Source: Sipunculus nudus (taxonomy: Eukaryota > Annelida > Sipuncula > Golfingiida > Sipunculidae). From it: 64,000 nucleotides of DNA. The stretch spans positions 59,742,250 to 59,806,249 of the forward strand of contig CM049318.1 in the NCBI GenBank assembly GCA_026874595.1. Reading direction: 5' to 3'. The notes beneath the pieces were generated by a model. The model was not told where the DNA came from, did not search any database, and worked only from the letters and a program-made list of their open reading frames with translations. Position numbers and translations under genes: made by a program. This document shows, in pieces, positions 37,001 through 48,712 of the stretch. Numbering within the stretch: the stretch's first letter is position 1; every line of letters starts with the position of its first letter.

Positions 37001-37383
37001 TAATGACGTCATATTGAAAATGAGGTGGTAATGCTGCGCTGACATATTAATCACATCATATTAAACAATTAAGAAGTAATGCTAACATATTAATGAGGAA
37101 ACATTGAACAAAGAGGAAGTCTTGCTAACATATTACCACATAATGCGCAATGAAGAAGTAATGCTGACATGTTAATGATGTCATATTGATCAATTAAGAA
37201 GTACCGCCGACATATTAATGACGTAATATTAAACAAAGAGGAAGTCTTGCCCACATATTACCACATAATGCGCAATGAGGAAGTAATGCTGCGCTGACAT
37301 ATTAATGTCATATTGAACAAAGAGGTATTGCTGACACATCACCACATAATGCGCGACGGGAAAGAAATGCTGACGCAACATCA
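34096..37383. repeat. Satellite of 46-bp units, about 70 copies
   Basis: The unit reads ACGCAATGAAGAAGTGATGC then TGACACGTTATCAATGATGC then CATATT. The centre (about 34560-35870) is the most homogeneous and shows alternating variants (ATTACGCAAT versus TTTATGCAAT, GACACG versus GAAACG, TCAATGATG versus TCGGTGATG). Both flanks decay, as expected from unequal exchange. Roughly twenty units carry an exact ATTACGCAAT, a C/EBP-type site. No frame of interest runs through it. Confidence 0.95.
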
Positions 37384-37766
37384 CTAGTGTAATATAAACG
37401 CCTAGGCAGTACAGACAATGAGGTGCTGTTAACGGGAAACGTAGCGCTATTTGAAGTAACTTGCAATTTGGTATCTGAAAGCTTATAAAATGCTACCATT
37501 AGCAGAAAACTAGTTATACGCAATTTTGCAAAAACTTATTTTCATTTGACATTAAATGAAACGAAATTTGAAGAGACTTGCAAAGCGACTTGAAAAAGAA
37601 AGCGCGACATTTTGCATTTTATAAAATTTGCCCCAAAATACATATATAATCATGGTAACGGCAGAATGAGGCCGCTTGTCCTCCGAGATAAAGCTCATGG
37701 CTTCTTCTTTCAAATGGATCCATAAACATTGTGATGTTATTTATAATGTAACTGCCATATCCCCCC

Positions 37767-37769
<3 letters not shown>

Positions 37770-37807
<38 letters not shown>
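37770..37807. repeat. (TA)n microsatellite
   Basis: About 18 TA repeats after a C run. Confidence 0.9.
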
Positions 37808-37809
<2 letters not shown>

Positions 37810-38104
37810 CTTTTGGAACCGAACTGGTTGCGCAGGTTCCTTTAACAGCAGGACTTGAAGGCCTTGCCCTTTGTAATCTGTTAGGAAATCGATGGATAAA
37901 CTGACAGAAAGACAGACGGCCGTCAGACAGACAAGACGATCAGTCTGTATAGATGCCTTCGGTAAGCTGGCGACGGGAAGAAGAGGATCGGCATGACTAT
38001 ATCGGTGCATGGTTCTGACGATAGTTAACATAAGAAATAAAAAAAATAGGCTTCATAAACGTGTACAGCAGACATAATATATAACGTTTTGATTATACAC
38101 ACGA

Positions 38105-38450
38105 GAAATGTAAAGTCATCACAAAGATTAAGCTTGTGAGATAATGCATTATTGTCATCATAAAAGATTAAGCTTGTGTGAGAATGCATCTTTGTCATCA
38201 CAATATATAAAGATTGTGAGAGAATGCATTATTGTCACACAAAAGATTCAGATTGTGAGAAAATGCTTCATTTTCGTAACAAAAGATAAAGATTGTGAGA
38301 AAATGCATCACTGTCTTTATAATTATTAAGATTCTGAGAAAATGCATAATTGTCATCCCAAAAGTTTAAGATTGTGTGTAATGCATCATTTTCATTACTA
38401 AAGTTTAGGATTGTGAGAAAAATTGATCATTGTGTTAACAAAAAAGATGT
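38105..38450. repeat. 40-bp minisatellite, about eight copies
   Basis: The unit resembles AAGATTGTGAGAAAATGCAT then CATTGTCATCACAAAAGATT. Starts at 38131, 38171 and 38211 show the 40-bp period. Distinct from the nearby 46-bp satellite. Confidence 0.85.
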
Positions 38451-38666
38451 TATATAATCTCACGATCTACACTTTTTCTGGGTTTTTTTTGGCGAGGGTT
38501 CGGTCTCGTTATCTCGCAGAGTATATCCATTATCCTATGAATTATTTAATATGCTTCTAAAAATCTTTACAATTTAAGAAAGCCACTGGGAACATCGAAA
38601 AAGTCGAAACTCTTGTTCATTATAAGTAGGTAATGTAAAACATCTCATGTTAGGCCAAATAAAATA

Positions 38667-38943
38667 AAAGGTATGGTTCATAGGCACCGCCCGCGTCAAT
38701 TTTAACACCCCCCCTTTAAAAAATTATTTTTGATTTTCATTTTTCAAGAAAGATGAAATAATACACTTGTGATTAGTTTTCCTTGGTTATATAGTGCTTT
38801 TATACCTGTTTAGAAAAAAAATATGTTATTTTCATGCCTTTCCTTGATCATATGACATTTTTATCGAAACAAACAAAAAAATTATAAGAAAAAAGCCCCG
38901 CCCGCTCTGATTTCTGAAAAAAATTGGCTGAGCACCATACCTT
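38667..38943 (-). mobile_element. MITE family G, copy 2 (inverted)
   Basis: Reverse complement of the family: starts AAGGTATGGTTCATAGGCAC with the CCGCCCGCGTCAATTT end and closes GCTGAGCACCATACCTT. Confidence 0.75.
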
Positions 38944-39177
38944 TCTGCCTTATTCCTAATATTTATCGCCGATGTAGAGGTAGCAAAAGATTCTTGATAA
39001 TATTTATAAATTTATCAAAGTTTTAAACTGCGAGGCATTGATAATGGATAATTATATGAAATGGCAGTGGAGCTAGTATATGAACGAATGTACACGGTTT
39101 TATTTTCGCAATGATTGCCTTCTCGCGAATACCGCGAAATTGAAACTATCGCGAAAATAAACCCAATCATAGTATGT

Positions 39178-39330
39178 TACAGTCAAAGTGTAAAATCAGT
39201 CAATTTATAAAATGCATTAAATCTTCAGTAAATTTACATATTACTAGTTTCACTTAGGCAATATATAAAATGCCTGAAAATTTTAGCAACTTAAAAATTG
39301 ACTGCAAAATCTTATGTAGTTTATTTGACA
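39178..39330. repeat. AT-rich palindromic repeat, copy 3 (more divergent)
   Basis: Contains AAAATCAGTCAATTTATAAA and GCCTGAAAATTTTAGCAACT blocks in the same arrangement, with decayed pairing. Confidence 0.6.
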
Positions 39331-40276
39331 GAGTGAATAAATCGACACAAAATGTATTCATTGGTGTCATCTATGTTATTATAATGAAAGAGTTTTTTTT
39401 ATATTATAACATATATTCGAGTGAACGTAATGCCGGTTTCTTCTTTTCAAAACTCGATATGAATGATAGTGATGAGGTCGTCAGACTAAAATACTATATA
39501 CCCACAACCATATAAGTGAAATATGTATATACTTTTATAACATAATAAAATATGTATACTATATTGCAAGAGTATTGCGACACATTATCACTAATGTATA
39601 ATATAATAAATTATCACATTTCCACTAACGTCAAATACATGTTATTTAAAATAGGTGCATGCATGGTCTGTCCTCCACGTATAAATAGGTGAAGAAATAG
39701 TTTATATAGTCTGACAGTCAGTCGGTTCCGATTTGAAGATTTCCTTTCTGGTCTTCGGATACGTTAATCCTTGTATTGCTTTTATCGGCTCTCGGTGGGG
39801 GTTGGGGTGGTGGTGGGTTGGTTCACCCACGAAACGCTATGAAAGGCACTCAAATTAATATATATTTTTTTCAACATTTTGGCCATATGCCAATGACCAG
39901 TATCTATCACTCCTGGATGAAAGGTCGCATGCCAGTGCCAAAGACCTTGGCTATGAGTGTCCGCGCTGAAGAGAAATAAATTAATTATAACCCGTACAAA
40001 CATCCTATCTCTACCAAAGGATGCTTGTATATGAAAAGACTGGTTCGATAAACGATTCATACAAAATATGTGTATGATCAAAACGCACTATTATATGAAT
40101 GGCAAAGAGTCACATGCCAAGTTTCAGTATGTTAATCGGTATATATTGCTAAGGACCTCCCGGGAGGTCGTGTGTTCAAATCTGAGCCGGGGAGGTTCAG
40201 ATTTTTCCTTGCGGCCCTTCCCAGGGACAGTAATTCAGTGGCGTCAATTTTTCTTCCAGGGTGGGGGGGATGACTT

Positions 40277-40278
<2 letters not shown>

Positions 40279-40326
<48 letters not shown>

Positions 40327-40350
40327 CATACATACATACATACACACATA
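40279..40350. repeat. (TA)n(CATA)n compound microsatellite
   Basis: About 21 TA repeats followed by CATA repeats. Confidence 0.9.
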
Positions 40351-40739
40351 ATATATTACTTTTTCAGCGTCTCTAAGTGACATATTCAATATGTATATAT
40401 ACGATTATTATTATATATATTTATATATTTATACTTATTTATATACATATATACTTAATTATATTTCAAATTATTATAATATTATAATAGAAAATAAGTT
40501 ATTTTGTGAATTCTAAGCAAGGTTTAGATATACATTTTTTAGTAGATGGAATCAAAGTTTTTTTATTCTGTTTATTAATTTATTTCATTTGCAATATTAT
40601 AATATTATTCTCTGAAAAGTGGGGGGAAGATTACATTGGCCATCCCCCCCCCCTTGCCAAAAAGGGGGGGTATATATACCCCCCATCCCCCCTATATTGA
40701 CGCCCCTTCCTAGGGTGAACGCTAGGGTTTAAAGGGAAG

Positions 40740-40990
40740 TCTATGTGTCACTCACAAACGAGTGCGTCTTTGGGAGGTTCTTCGGTCTTATGACCCAGCA
40801 ATGGAGTGATTTCACACCCAGGACCCACAGGCGCGGTAGACACCGAGCCTAAGTGACACAAGGATGCAAATGATGAATGTTCATATAACCAGGATACAAA
40901 TGATAGAAAGTGAGTGCTACCGCCCTATCACGTGGTCCTAAACAAAAAAAGAACTCTGCAGATAGACATACTTAGATTAAAAATTAGATT
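40740..40990. repeat. Dispersed repeat related to intron-1 copy
   Basis: CTCACAAACGAGTGCG, ACACCGAGCCTA, CCTATCACGTGG and GAACTCTGCAGA blocks match 5110-5400 in order. Also related in part to sequence near 9957. Confidence 0.45.
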
Positions 40991-41547
40991 AGTCCCAGTC
41001 AGTATAAACATAAAGGTATAATAGTTACCTCCACCCAAAAGGAAAAAACTTTTTACAAAAATTTCCACATGTTAACCATTAGAAATTATAAAACACCAAA
41101 TCGCCTCCAACTTTGATTCTTAAGAAATATGCCCAAAATGGTCAAATTTTTTTTTTTTTCAAGAATAACCGTTTACCCGTCTTAAGAATTCATTTTATTA
41201 AAGGGATGTATTTGTCTTTTCTTCATTTCTTACTGCTGCAATGAAGTGTGAATATGCATACAAAAATTCGAATCGAAAAAAAACCATGTTTTACACATAA
41301 GTATAAAAAAAGACTAGCTCATTTAAATGAAATTTAAATGTCTGATAGTTTTTACATGAAACTGTAATTAAAATATCGATCTATGTTTATTATAATTTCT
41401 TTCCATACTTCCACCTACTTAGGAAAAGTAGGTTGCATTTCCTTGTACAATTCCCAGGTAGAGAAGGCTGCACACAACATTACGATCTGAGAGGCCCGCA
41501 CAAACAGCCGCGAGCGAAGTCGTGAAGGTCGCCTGCCCAGCCCACAC

Positions 41548-41583
41548 TATAAATACGTTGAGTACACTGGCAGACAGCCAGTT
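41548..41583 (+). promoter_or_regulatory. Core promoter of the TGF-beta ligand gene
   Basis: TATAAATA at 41548-41555 is followed by CCAGTT (41578-41583), whose A at 41580 sits 32 bases from the first T of the box. This is the usual TATA-to-initiator spacing. The surrounding 200 bp is GC-richer than its neighbourhood. It implies a roughly 600-nt 5' leader before the ATG at 42179 if no leader intron exists. Confidence 0.55.
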
Positions 41584-41819
41584 ACACCGGATCCCGTGCC
41601 AGGAAACTACCGCGTATCACCGTGGACCCGGCGGGGCGCGTCAGGTTTGTAACACGCATCTCTACTGACCACAGCATCCAGAGAGTGGAATCAACGAGGC
41701 CTGTTGACCACCTTGGCCACCGCCAGACTGAACCGTTATTGTTAACGATACAACTATTAGCCGACCTGCATTAGCGGCTAGGATTTCACAAGGGGCTGTG
41801 AAGGTACCTACTTGAACGT

Positions 41820-41879
41820 ATGGCACCCCTCCCTCAGAGGCGTTTTACGCTGCATACTTCAGAAAGAAGCGCCTGTTAG
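41820..41879 (+). other. Upstream ORF 1 in the ligand 5' leader (19 codons)
   Basis: An ATG-to-TAG frame starting MAPLPQRR lies in the predicted leader of the TGF-beta ligand. It would be met by scanning ribosomes before the main ATG if the leader is unspliced. Confidence 0.35.
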
Positions 41880-41947
41880 GATAGCGTACTGGCGTACGTA
41901 CTTGGTATCGACGTGATTACGAGCTAGGGCTACAAGACATCTGTTTT

Positions 41948-42034
41948 ATGGAGGAAACAGTATTTTTGACCGCTTTTTCCCCAGACGCCGATTGCGAGAC
42001 AACAGCTGGTTGGTTGATGTGTGCTTTCTGCTGA
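41948..42034 (+). other. Upstream ORF 2 in the ligand 5' leader (28 codons)
   Basis: The frame opens MEETVFLTAF and ends TGA, 144 nt before the main start. A CTTTTTCCCCAG inside it could instead be a leader splice acceptor, which would remove its start. Confidence 0.3.
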
Positions 42035-42178
42035 AACAACAGAAATATCTTGTTGGGGGGTTACTGCAGAAACACCTGTCTTTAGAGCGTTTAATAATAA
42101 TAAATACTTACATTAGGTATTTGGGGTCGGGTACCCTTACGTCTTTTATATTTTTGGTATATCGTAAAAAAATAACTA

Positions 42179-42528
42179 ATGGATCTTCTAAAGATTTGGT
42201 TAATGCTGTGGTCAGCATTAGCGTTGGCTGTGGCCGCTGCTACCAGTTCGAGCCCCGCGGAGAGTACACAAGAGGTATCTACTTCAAATACTAGGATGTC
42301 CTTACGTGACCTCCGTAAGATGCATCAGATCCGCCACCGTGCCAAGCAGGGTAGGCGGAACAGACGGGTCAAAGCAGGTCCTATGATGATGGACAAACTG
42401 GTCAAACCGGAAATGACGTCAACGCGTCGACGTCACAGACAACGTAAACGTCACCGTCAGAACCACAATGCTGGACAATCGACAAAATCCCCGAGTAGGA
42501 CGCTCTCCACGAAGCAGCTACATGAAAG
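42179..42528 (+). CDS. TGF-beta superfamily ligand, exon 1 (signal peptide and basic segment), gene partial
   Basis: Encodes residues 1-116 plus two bases. The first 22 or so residues (MDLLKIWLMLWSALALAVAA) form a strong signal peptide, so the product is secreted. A lysine/arginine-rich stretch follows (for example QGRRNRR and TRRRHRQRKRHRQ), with several furin-like RXXR sites. The donor GAAAG|GTAAGA leaves AG, and exon 2 begins with G, restoring arginine in HERIKQR. With exons 59951-60156, 60983-61123 and 63151-63216 the reading frame stays open for about 254 residues of propeptide. The pattern RIKxxx..L.GL..xPNVTRP and a later LYFNV and KLKLFKK resemble activin/myostatin-type propeptides. 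The cysteine-knot growth factor domain is outside the window, so the subfamily is unsettled. Confidence 0.72.
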
Positions 42529-44694
42529 GTAAGACCCCACGTGTGTGTGTATGTTCGGATGTCCTTGCAATATTCCTTTAGATGGATAAATTAAGCGCAA
42601 GGTATAAAGAGTTTAGTTAAAACGATTTTTTTCCGTTTACATCTCGAAATTGACATTTGTTGTTTTTCTTGTGTAACTCAAGGCAGGTTACATAAGATCA
42701 AACTGATAACAATAAATGAATAAATGTTTAAATCAATAGCACGCATTGCAAGCTCAGGAGTCTATTAAAAAAATTATGAACTAATGATTGTAGTCCATAA
42801 AAAAGGATGCCGCCTATGGACATGAGAGCATGTGTGTGTTTGTATGTCTGTGTTTGGGCGTGTTTGTTTTTCAATTTTCTTCATGGTCATAATTCATTAC
42901 TCCTGCTGCATACTGCAAAATGTATTGTTGGTCGATTGCAGTAATTTGTTAACGCGATATCACACACATTACACAGGGTGTATCAATTAGCAACTATTCT
43001 ATAAGATGGTGATAGCAATCAGCAATTCTTTTATTTAAATTGTCTTATATATGACAAGTGATAAGTCGAGCCCTTCTCCTTGAAGACATGTTTCCTATAC
43101 ATGTTCACGCGACTATATTTATGCCTTCTCTATTCTAAGTTGTTGTATATGTTTGTCCTTCTGTTTTCACTTAAAAAAACAATGCATTCACAGTTTTTCT
43201 ACTAGTCATAAATACCATAGTAAGATACATTGACAAACTAAGAAAACAAGCGTTTAGTTCGTACAAAATAAATTTTATGTACTAGCGATTTATCCCTTAC
43301 GTCGGCATGTGACTCCCGACAACCGCTTTTTCTTCTGTACGCAAAACGACCCCTCCGTTAGTGAGTTCCAATTTTTTTCGAGTTCATAGTTTAATAAGTG
43401 CAAGGAAATGCGACAAATTCTCCGAGGATAGTTTCAAGGTAAGATATAGAAAATACACTACGGGGAGATTGGTCTTATAAGTAGAAATGAGAAATGGATG
43501 GTTAAAGAATGAGACTTTTAGTGTTTCTAACCATCTCCCCAAATGTTAAAACTCAAAGTTAAATGCGACAACACTTTTCGCAATTATTTAAGAACTGATG
43601 ATAAAATCTAAGCAAGAACTACTATGTTCATTATTTCATCAAAAGGCACTTTCCAATACTGACCCGACGGCTGGGCTCAGAGCGAATTCCGGGCCATCGG
43701 TGAAAGCAACTTCTTAAGCTGCTTGTTTTTTTTGTTTGTTTTTTTTTGTTCGGTTCCGTCAATATATATATATATATAATTTGAATTACCTGTATACATT
43801 TAAAAAATAAAAAGACCAGCCGCAATATTTGTTTATTCCTGATATAGCTATTACATTTGCCGACTGAAGATTTCAGTTGCATTTGAAGTATATTGGAATA
43901 TATGACTTAAAATTATACGACGTATTAGGTATACATGAAATGCAGTGTCCTCCGCTTGAAATAAAATAATAATATTGTCCAAGATTCCGTACGTGCTTTA
44001 CGCCTATACACGGTAGGCTTGATCAGTTCCCCGATAAAAAAATCTTTTTTTTTTTTGTGATTCATGGCCCATCGGCCAGGTGCACTTCGATTATACCTTT
44101 CAACATACAGAACTTAACCAATATACATGTATTCGGTAGATGGAAACAAGACAATAAACCTGTAGGCCTGACTGGTTTCGCTGGGATTTTTTTCTCTGCC
44201 ATAACTGACTGATAGCGCAAGAAAACACACATAATTGCAAGTGACTAAGTACCTTCAATGCGTAGGAATTAGATATCCAACATAAGAATATTCTAAGAGT
44301 CCAAACTTTAACAAATTCCTTTTTTTTTCAGAAAATGTTCGTAAAACGAAGAAAATATAGCATTTGGCCTAATAATCAGACATCTATTTAGTCATAACAA
44401 AATAGAGATAAGAAGAATGTGCTTCTTATATACAAGGTGTTGTCCTCACTGCACCTTCCCGGCGGCTTAGATCGAGTGCCTACTACAGGGGTCGGCGTCC
44501 CTGTCTGGTAGCTATAAGTACAGACCTTGGAAGGGCTTCGACCAGACGTCAATGAATATTTGATTATCACGTCTGGGTGACTGTTGCATTGTTTTTTTAC
44601 TCATCCTCTAACCATGCTGCTCCCGGGAAGCCAGTGGTATAGTGCCGAGTGCAAGTGTTGCGCAGAGCGGTTACTACATTTCGATTTATCATTG

Positions 44695-45161
44695 AAAGGG
44701 GCCCAATCACCTATCTGACCTTTATAACCTAACGTAAATCCCTTGCAGTTTTTTTCAATAGGCCGGAAAACGTGGATATCACCGCACACAGGCTGCTTGT
44801 TTTGTTTATATCAAAGTGTTTATAATATGTTTAGGCCCGTCAAAATAATCAAAACAAATTCAACAAGGGCATCTGGTGGCAAGTCAGATAAGCCAGAGCT
44901 CTGCAAGTGGTGTTTTGCAACAAGTCATTCTTCTACCTCCACATTTATGCAACCTACCACTTTAGGTTACATGTATTTCCTTTTTGTCAACAAAACTGTC
45001 GTTACAAACACCTTGTTGATAAACAAATTCATACATCCTTCACAGAGGCGTTATGAAGACTTTTCATAACCAGAATTACCCTTAGATCATTAATGTTTAC
45101 CCCTAGGAAGCCATAAATCACATAAATTCTTTTTCAAAAGGTAGGTCAATGGGCACCTTTA
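44695..45161 (+). mobile_element. MITE family A, copy 3 (complete)
   Basis: Starts AAAGGGGCCCAATCACCTA and ends GTCAATGGGCACCTTT, imperfect inverted termini of about 20 bp. It carries a 108-codon frame (44743-45069) related to the frame in copy 1. It lies in intron 1 of the TGF-beta ligand gene. Confidence 0.75.
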
Positions 45162-47398
45162 AATTCTTGTATCAGAAGGAACAATGTTCTCCATAAATCC
45201 TTTACATGGGACATTCTTGTTTAGTTATACTTAGCAAAAGAACTCTGTATTCTTCATGTTCTGTATAAGAAATGAAGCTGTGGCTTTTACGCATAAAGAA
45301 TAATGTCTTGTCAAAACCAGAAAGCGAACAAACCCAGTAGGTGTTAGCCAAAGAGGAGCTTTCCTGCTGGTATAAAACATGTTGATTTTGATCGCTCATA
45401 ACGGTAATAAATGAAGGGGAATAATTCAGTGATATAATATTAAAAATCAAAATGATGATCTTCAGATATAAACTATTCGTTTTTGTCCAAATCTTGCAAA
45501 TGGTAAAGCCTCATTCTATGAAGAGGAGACATGGGGCAATTCTATCAACAAGAAAGGGGGAGCATACAGAGGCGGATCAAGGATTCACGAAAAGGCGGGG
45601 TCCAACCCTGGAGGACTTGCGGGGGGGGGGGGGGGGGGTCCAGGCCGCAAAAACTGATCTAAAACCCTTGAAAAAGGTTGCGGTGGCTGAAAAAAAGGGG
45701 TCGGGGTCTGCTTTTTGCATACCGTTTGAAAAACGTTCCGGGTCCTTCGGTTTAATCCAACTTTAGTGAATATCGAGTGCCACTACAAGAGGTATGCATG
45801 GAGAGAACCTCATATTATTAGAATATTAATAATTTGTGCATTCCTTGTAAAATAAATGAAGCTTAAGTTTAAATTCGTACAGATCGCGTACCCTAGAAAT
45901 CAACCATACTAGAAGTATGGACAGAAGCCCCCCCCCCCCCCCCCCCCTTATGACAAATATGATAATAGCTCACCCCCAGAGTATAAACATTTCCCCACAC
46001 CACAAATTATACAATACATATTTTTGCCACTGTAAAAGTATATTTTACTCGATTTTCAACACTTTTTGTCATAATTTACATTTAATTAAACACGAACCAA
46101 TATACAATAAGCTTTACGATTTTATGAGTTTTATATTAAGCCCTTGAAGCTACACAATTTTCCCACTGTGAGATGCCTAACTAAAACATTATTGACCTAT
46201 ATATGAAAAAAACTGGATGATGCAATCAACTCGAAATTGTTATGTTAGAAACTGTGCATTTTTGTAAGGGCGACAAAATGTACTTAGAGAGCAAACGTGA
46301 CATCCCCCTGCCCCCTAAAACAATGCAAACGCAATCGATGTTGGACGCACGAGCTAAGAAGCAGACACTGGGACTGGTATACATAGGCAGGTGTAACAGT
46401 ACAAGTTATGAGTAGAATTTGCTTTATCCACACTAACCCAGAAAACGGACATTCCGTTCCTGCACTACACGAAGGTGAAACGACGGGTAGTCCAAATAAA
46501 AAATGTCTGCTTTAGCTACGTAAACTAGCCGCGGGGAAAGGCCACAGATGACGACATGTTGCAGGTGGATCAGGCTGACTGCTACAGGCCACACAACAAA
46601 ATTAGGTGTTTTTCGGATTCGCCTAGATTTTGTTTTTTTTTTTTTTATGAGGGCCAGGGTACTCATATGTTGCATGTGTGCCCTTGTCTCGATTCCTTTA
46701 AGAAAAAAGTATAGAAAATGGACTAAATCTTGTGTTGATTATATAAAATATCTCAAGAATAGAAGCGATATTTTTCTTTTTCTTGGCAAGTTTGAAAAAA
46801 TTTCATTCGACGTTTCTAAACCGTTAAATTAAACAAAGTAAATAAACAAAATATACCTGCCCGCATCATATTTTTTCGTCTCACACTAAGTAGACAAATG
46901 AATTGTAAATATTTTTTGGCGTGGCCATATTTCTGTCATAGGTAAGGAAATCTGAGATGTAGACGGGGCAGTTCCGGTCCTTGGCAGTTCCGATTTTATG
47001 ACTTTTTCTTTAAGCCCTTGAAGCTATCCTATATTTCCTCACTGTGAGATGCCTAACTAAATCATCTTGTAAAAAGATTTTACATATACGCTTAGTACGG
47101 AAAGGCAGCGTCTGGTGAATTTTATTTCCTACACTTCTGCATGCGAGAGTTATGCATATCTATTTCCACTTCCGGTGCACTGGTTAAACCGTGCCAGGGT
47201 TTTGAGCCGCCCCCCCCTCTCCCCCCCCCCCCCCCACCTTCTAAGATCAAATATCCGTCCCAGACACTTACATGCACCCACCCGCCCAAAGATACCGGGG
47301 GATTCTAAAGCGGGGATAATCTAGCTGAATGTATGAGAAGTATAAACAAAATCACCTTCTACAATAAAATACTTGCTTTTGTCCTCTAAACATTGTAA

Positions 47399-47512
47399 GG
47401 CAAAACCGCTCCTCACGACCACTGCAAAACAACGACCACGTTTTAAATTTCTGAATCCTTTTTCACCCTTTTTATAAAACCTCGCTTGGACGACCGCCTC
47501 ATAAATTCACTG
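47399..47512. mobile_element. pogo/Tigger-like MITE 2 (degenerate)
   Basis: The inner words CTCACGACCAC and CTCGCTTGGACGACC and the right end TTCACTG|TA match MITEs 1 and 3. The left terminus is eroded. Confidence 0.45.
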
Positions 47513-48597
47513 TATTGATAATGGATCATCTACATGTCCTAAAACTGAACACAGTTTATATGTGCATTAGATTGTATGATATATGCTGGAGCGGATTATG
47601 AGGGGGCTGGGGAGGGAGGTGCCGGGAAAAGCAGTGCCGGATATTGCATCCCGCAGCGTTTTATTCGTTCGGTACATCTTATCTGTTGAATCTGTTTACC
47701 CTCCAAGCATTCGTGTTTACCTGGGACATTGTGTTCCTCTGTCTATTCACCCCTAATACGTTTAGGCGGCACATAAACAGTGGTTGCACTATAAACTGAC
47801 GTCAGGGTGCCAGTCTCGATCGCGGATACTGTCATAAATAGGACAAGCATATTTTATACATGGAGAGTTTCTTCGTATGCCTTTCTTATTGATTTGCCAA
47901 ATGTTCCAGGGTCCAAAAAGGAGATCATATGACCTCCATTCAAGGAGATAACATTGGAAAACTATGTATAGTGAAAGCCTACAAATATAGCCAACAAAAT
48001 ATTCAGGTATTCTTATGTAGTCATTTTCACGGTTCACAGGTTAGCTATACAGAAAGGTAGTCCCCAGTAAGAAGAATTGGTATTGGTCTCCCAAGGGAAA
48101 AGAACCATTTGAATTAAAAAAATATATATATCAAATTTTTATTGGCTTGGTCCTTGGGTGTCAGTTCCAGGGTGTTGGCTAATCCTCTAAACAATCCCAT
48201 CATAATTTGTTACGAATATTTGAAATGTGATTAATTATATATATTTGAAATGTGTTATACAGACGTTGTATATATATAAATATGTGTGTGTGTGTGCCTG
48301 TCACACCCCCCCCCCCCATTACTGCAAGATAAATTGACGCCACTGAATCTAAAGAAAAGGCTAGTATGTTGTTATGCAAGGACTGAATGCAAGGATTTTA
48401 TGCAATTGTTGCAAACATCAAATTCATAAGATCATTTGTGCTTTCTATCTTCGGTCAGAAAACACTATGATGAAATGAAAGAATCCTGCCACTTGTACAC
48501 CTAAATGCACGTCAGTTGTCCTCATTTTTTCAATTCATATATTTATGATCCATGATCCCAATAGAAGCATGCTTTTTGGACCACGCTCAAATCCTCA

Positions 48598-48712
48598 AAT
48601 CATAATATTTATAATAATGATAATAATAACTACAATAATTATAATAATAATAAAAATAGCAATAATAATAATAATAGTAATAATAATAATAATAATTATT
48701 TTTATTATTGTG
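48598..48712. repeat. (TAA/ATA)n microsatellite
   Basis: Interrupted ATA/TAA trinucleotide run, giving a spurious isoleucine-rich frame. Confidence 0.9.

Larger units (their letters stand above)
39331..41520. other. Intergenic DNA upstream of the ligand gene
   Basis: Contains the (TA)n(CATA)n run, short G/C runs near 40620-40690, the dispersed repeat at 40740-40990, and a B-box-like GTTCAAATC at 40174-40182. No coding region was recognised. Confidence 0.4.

Noticed and set aside
34096-37383. Regularly spaced repeats that might suggest a CRISPR array
   Set aside because: The units abut with no unique spacers, the 46-bp unit drifts at the edges, and the DNA is eukaryotic. It is a satellite.
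40141-40240. tRNA-like B box (GTTCAAATC at 40174-40182)
   Set aside because: No matching A box or cloverleaf could be drawn upstream. At most it is a SINE fragment, and it was not supported well enough to call.
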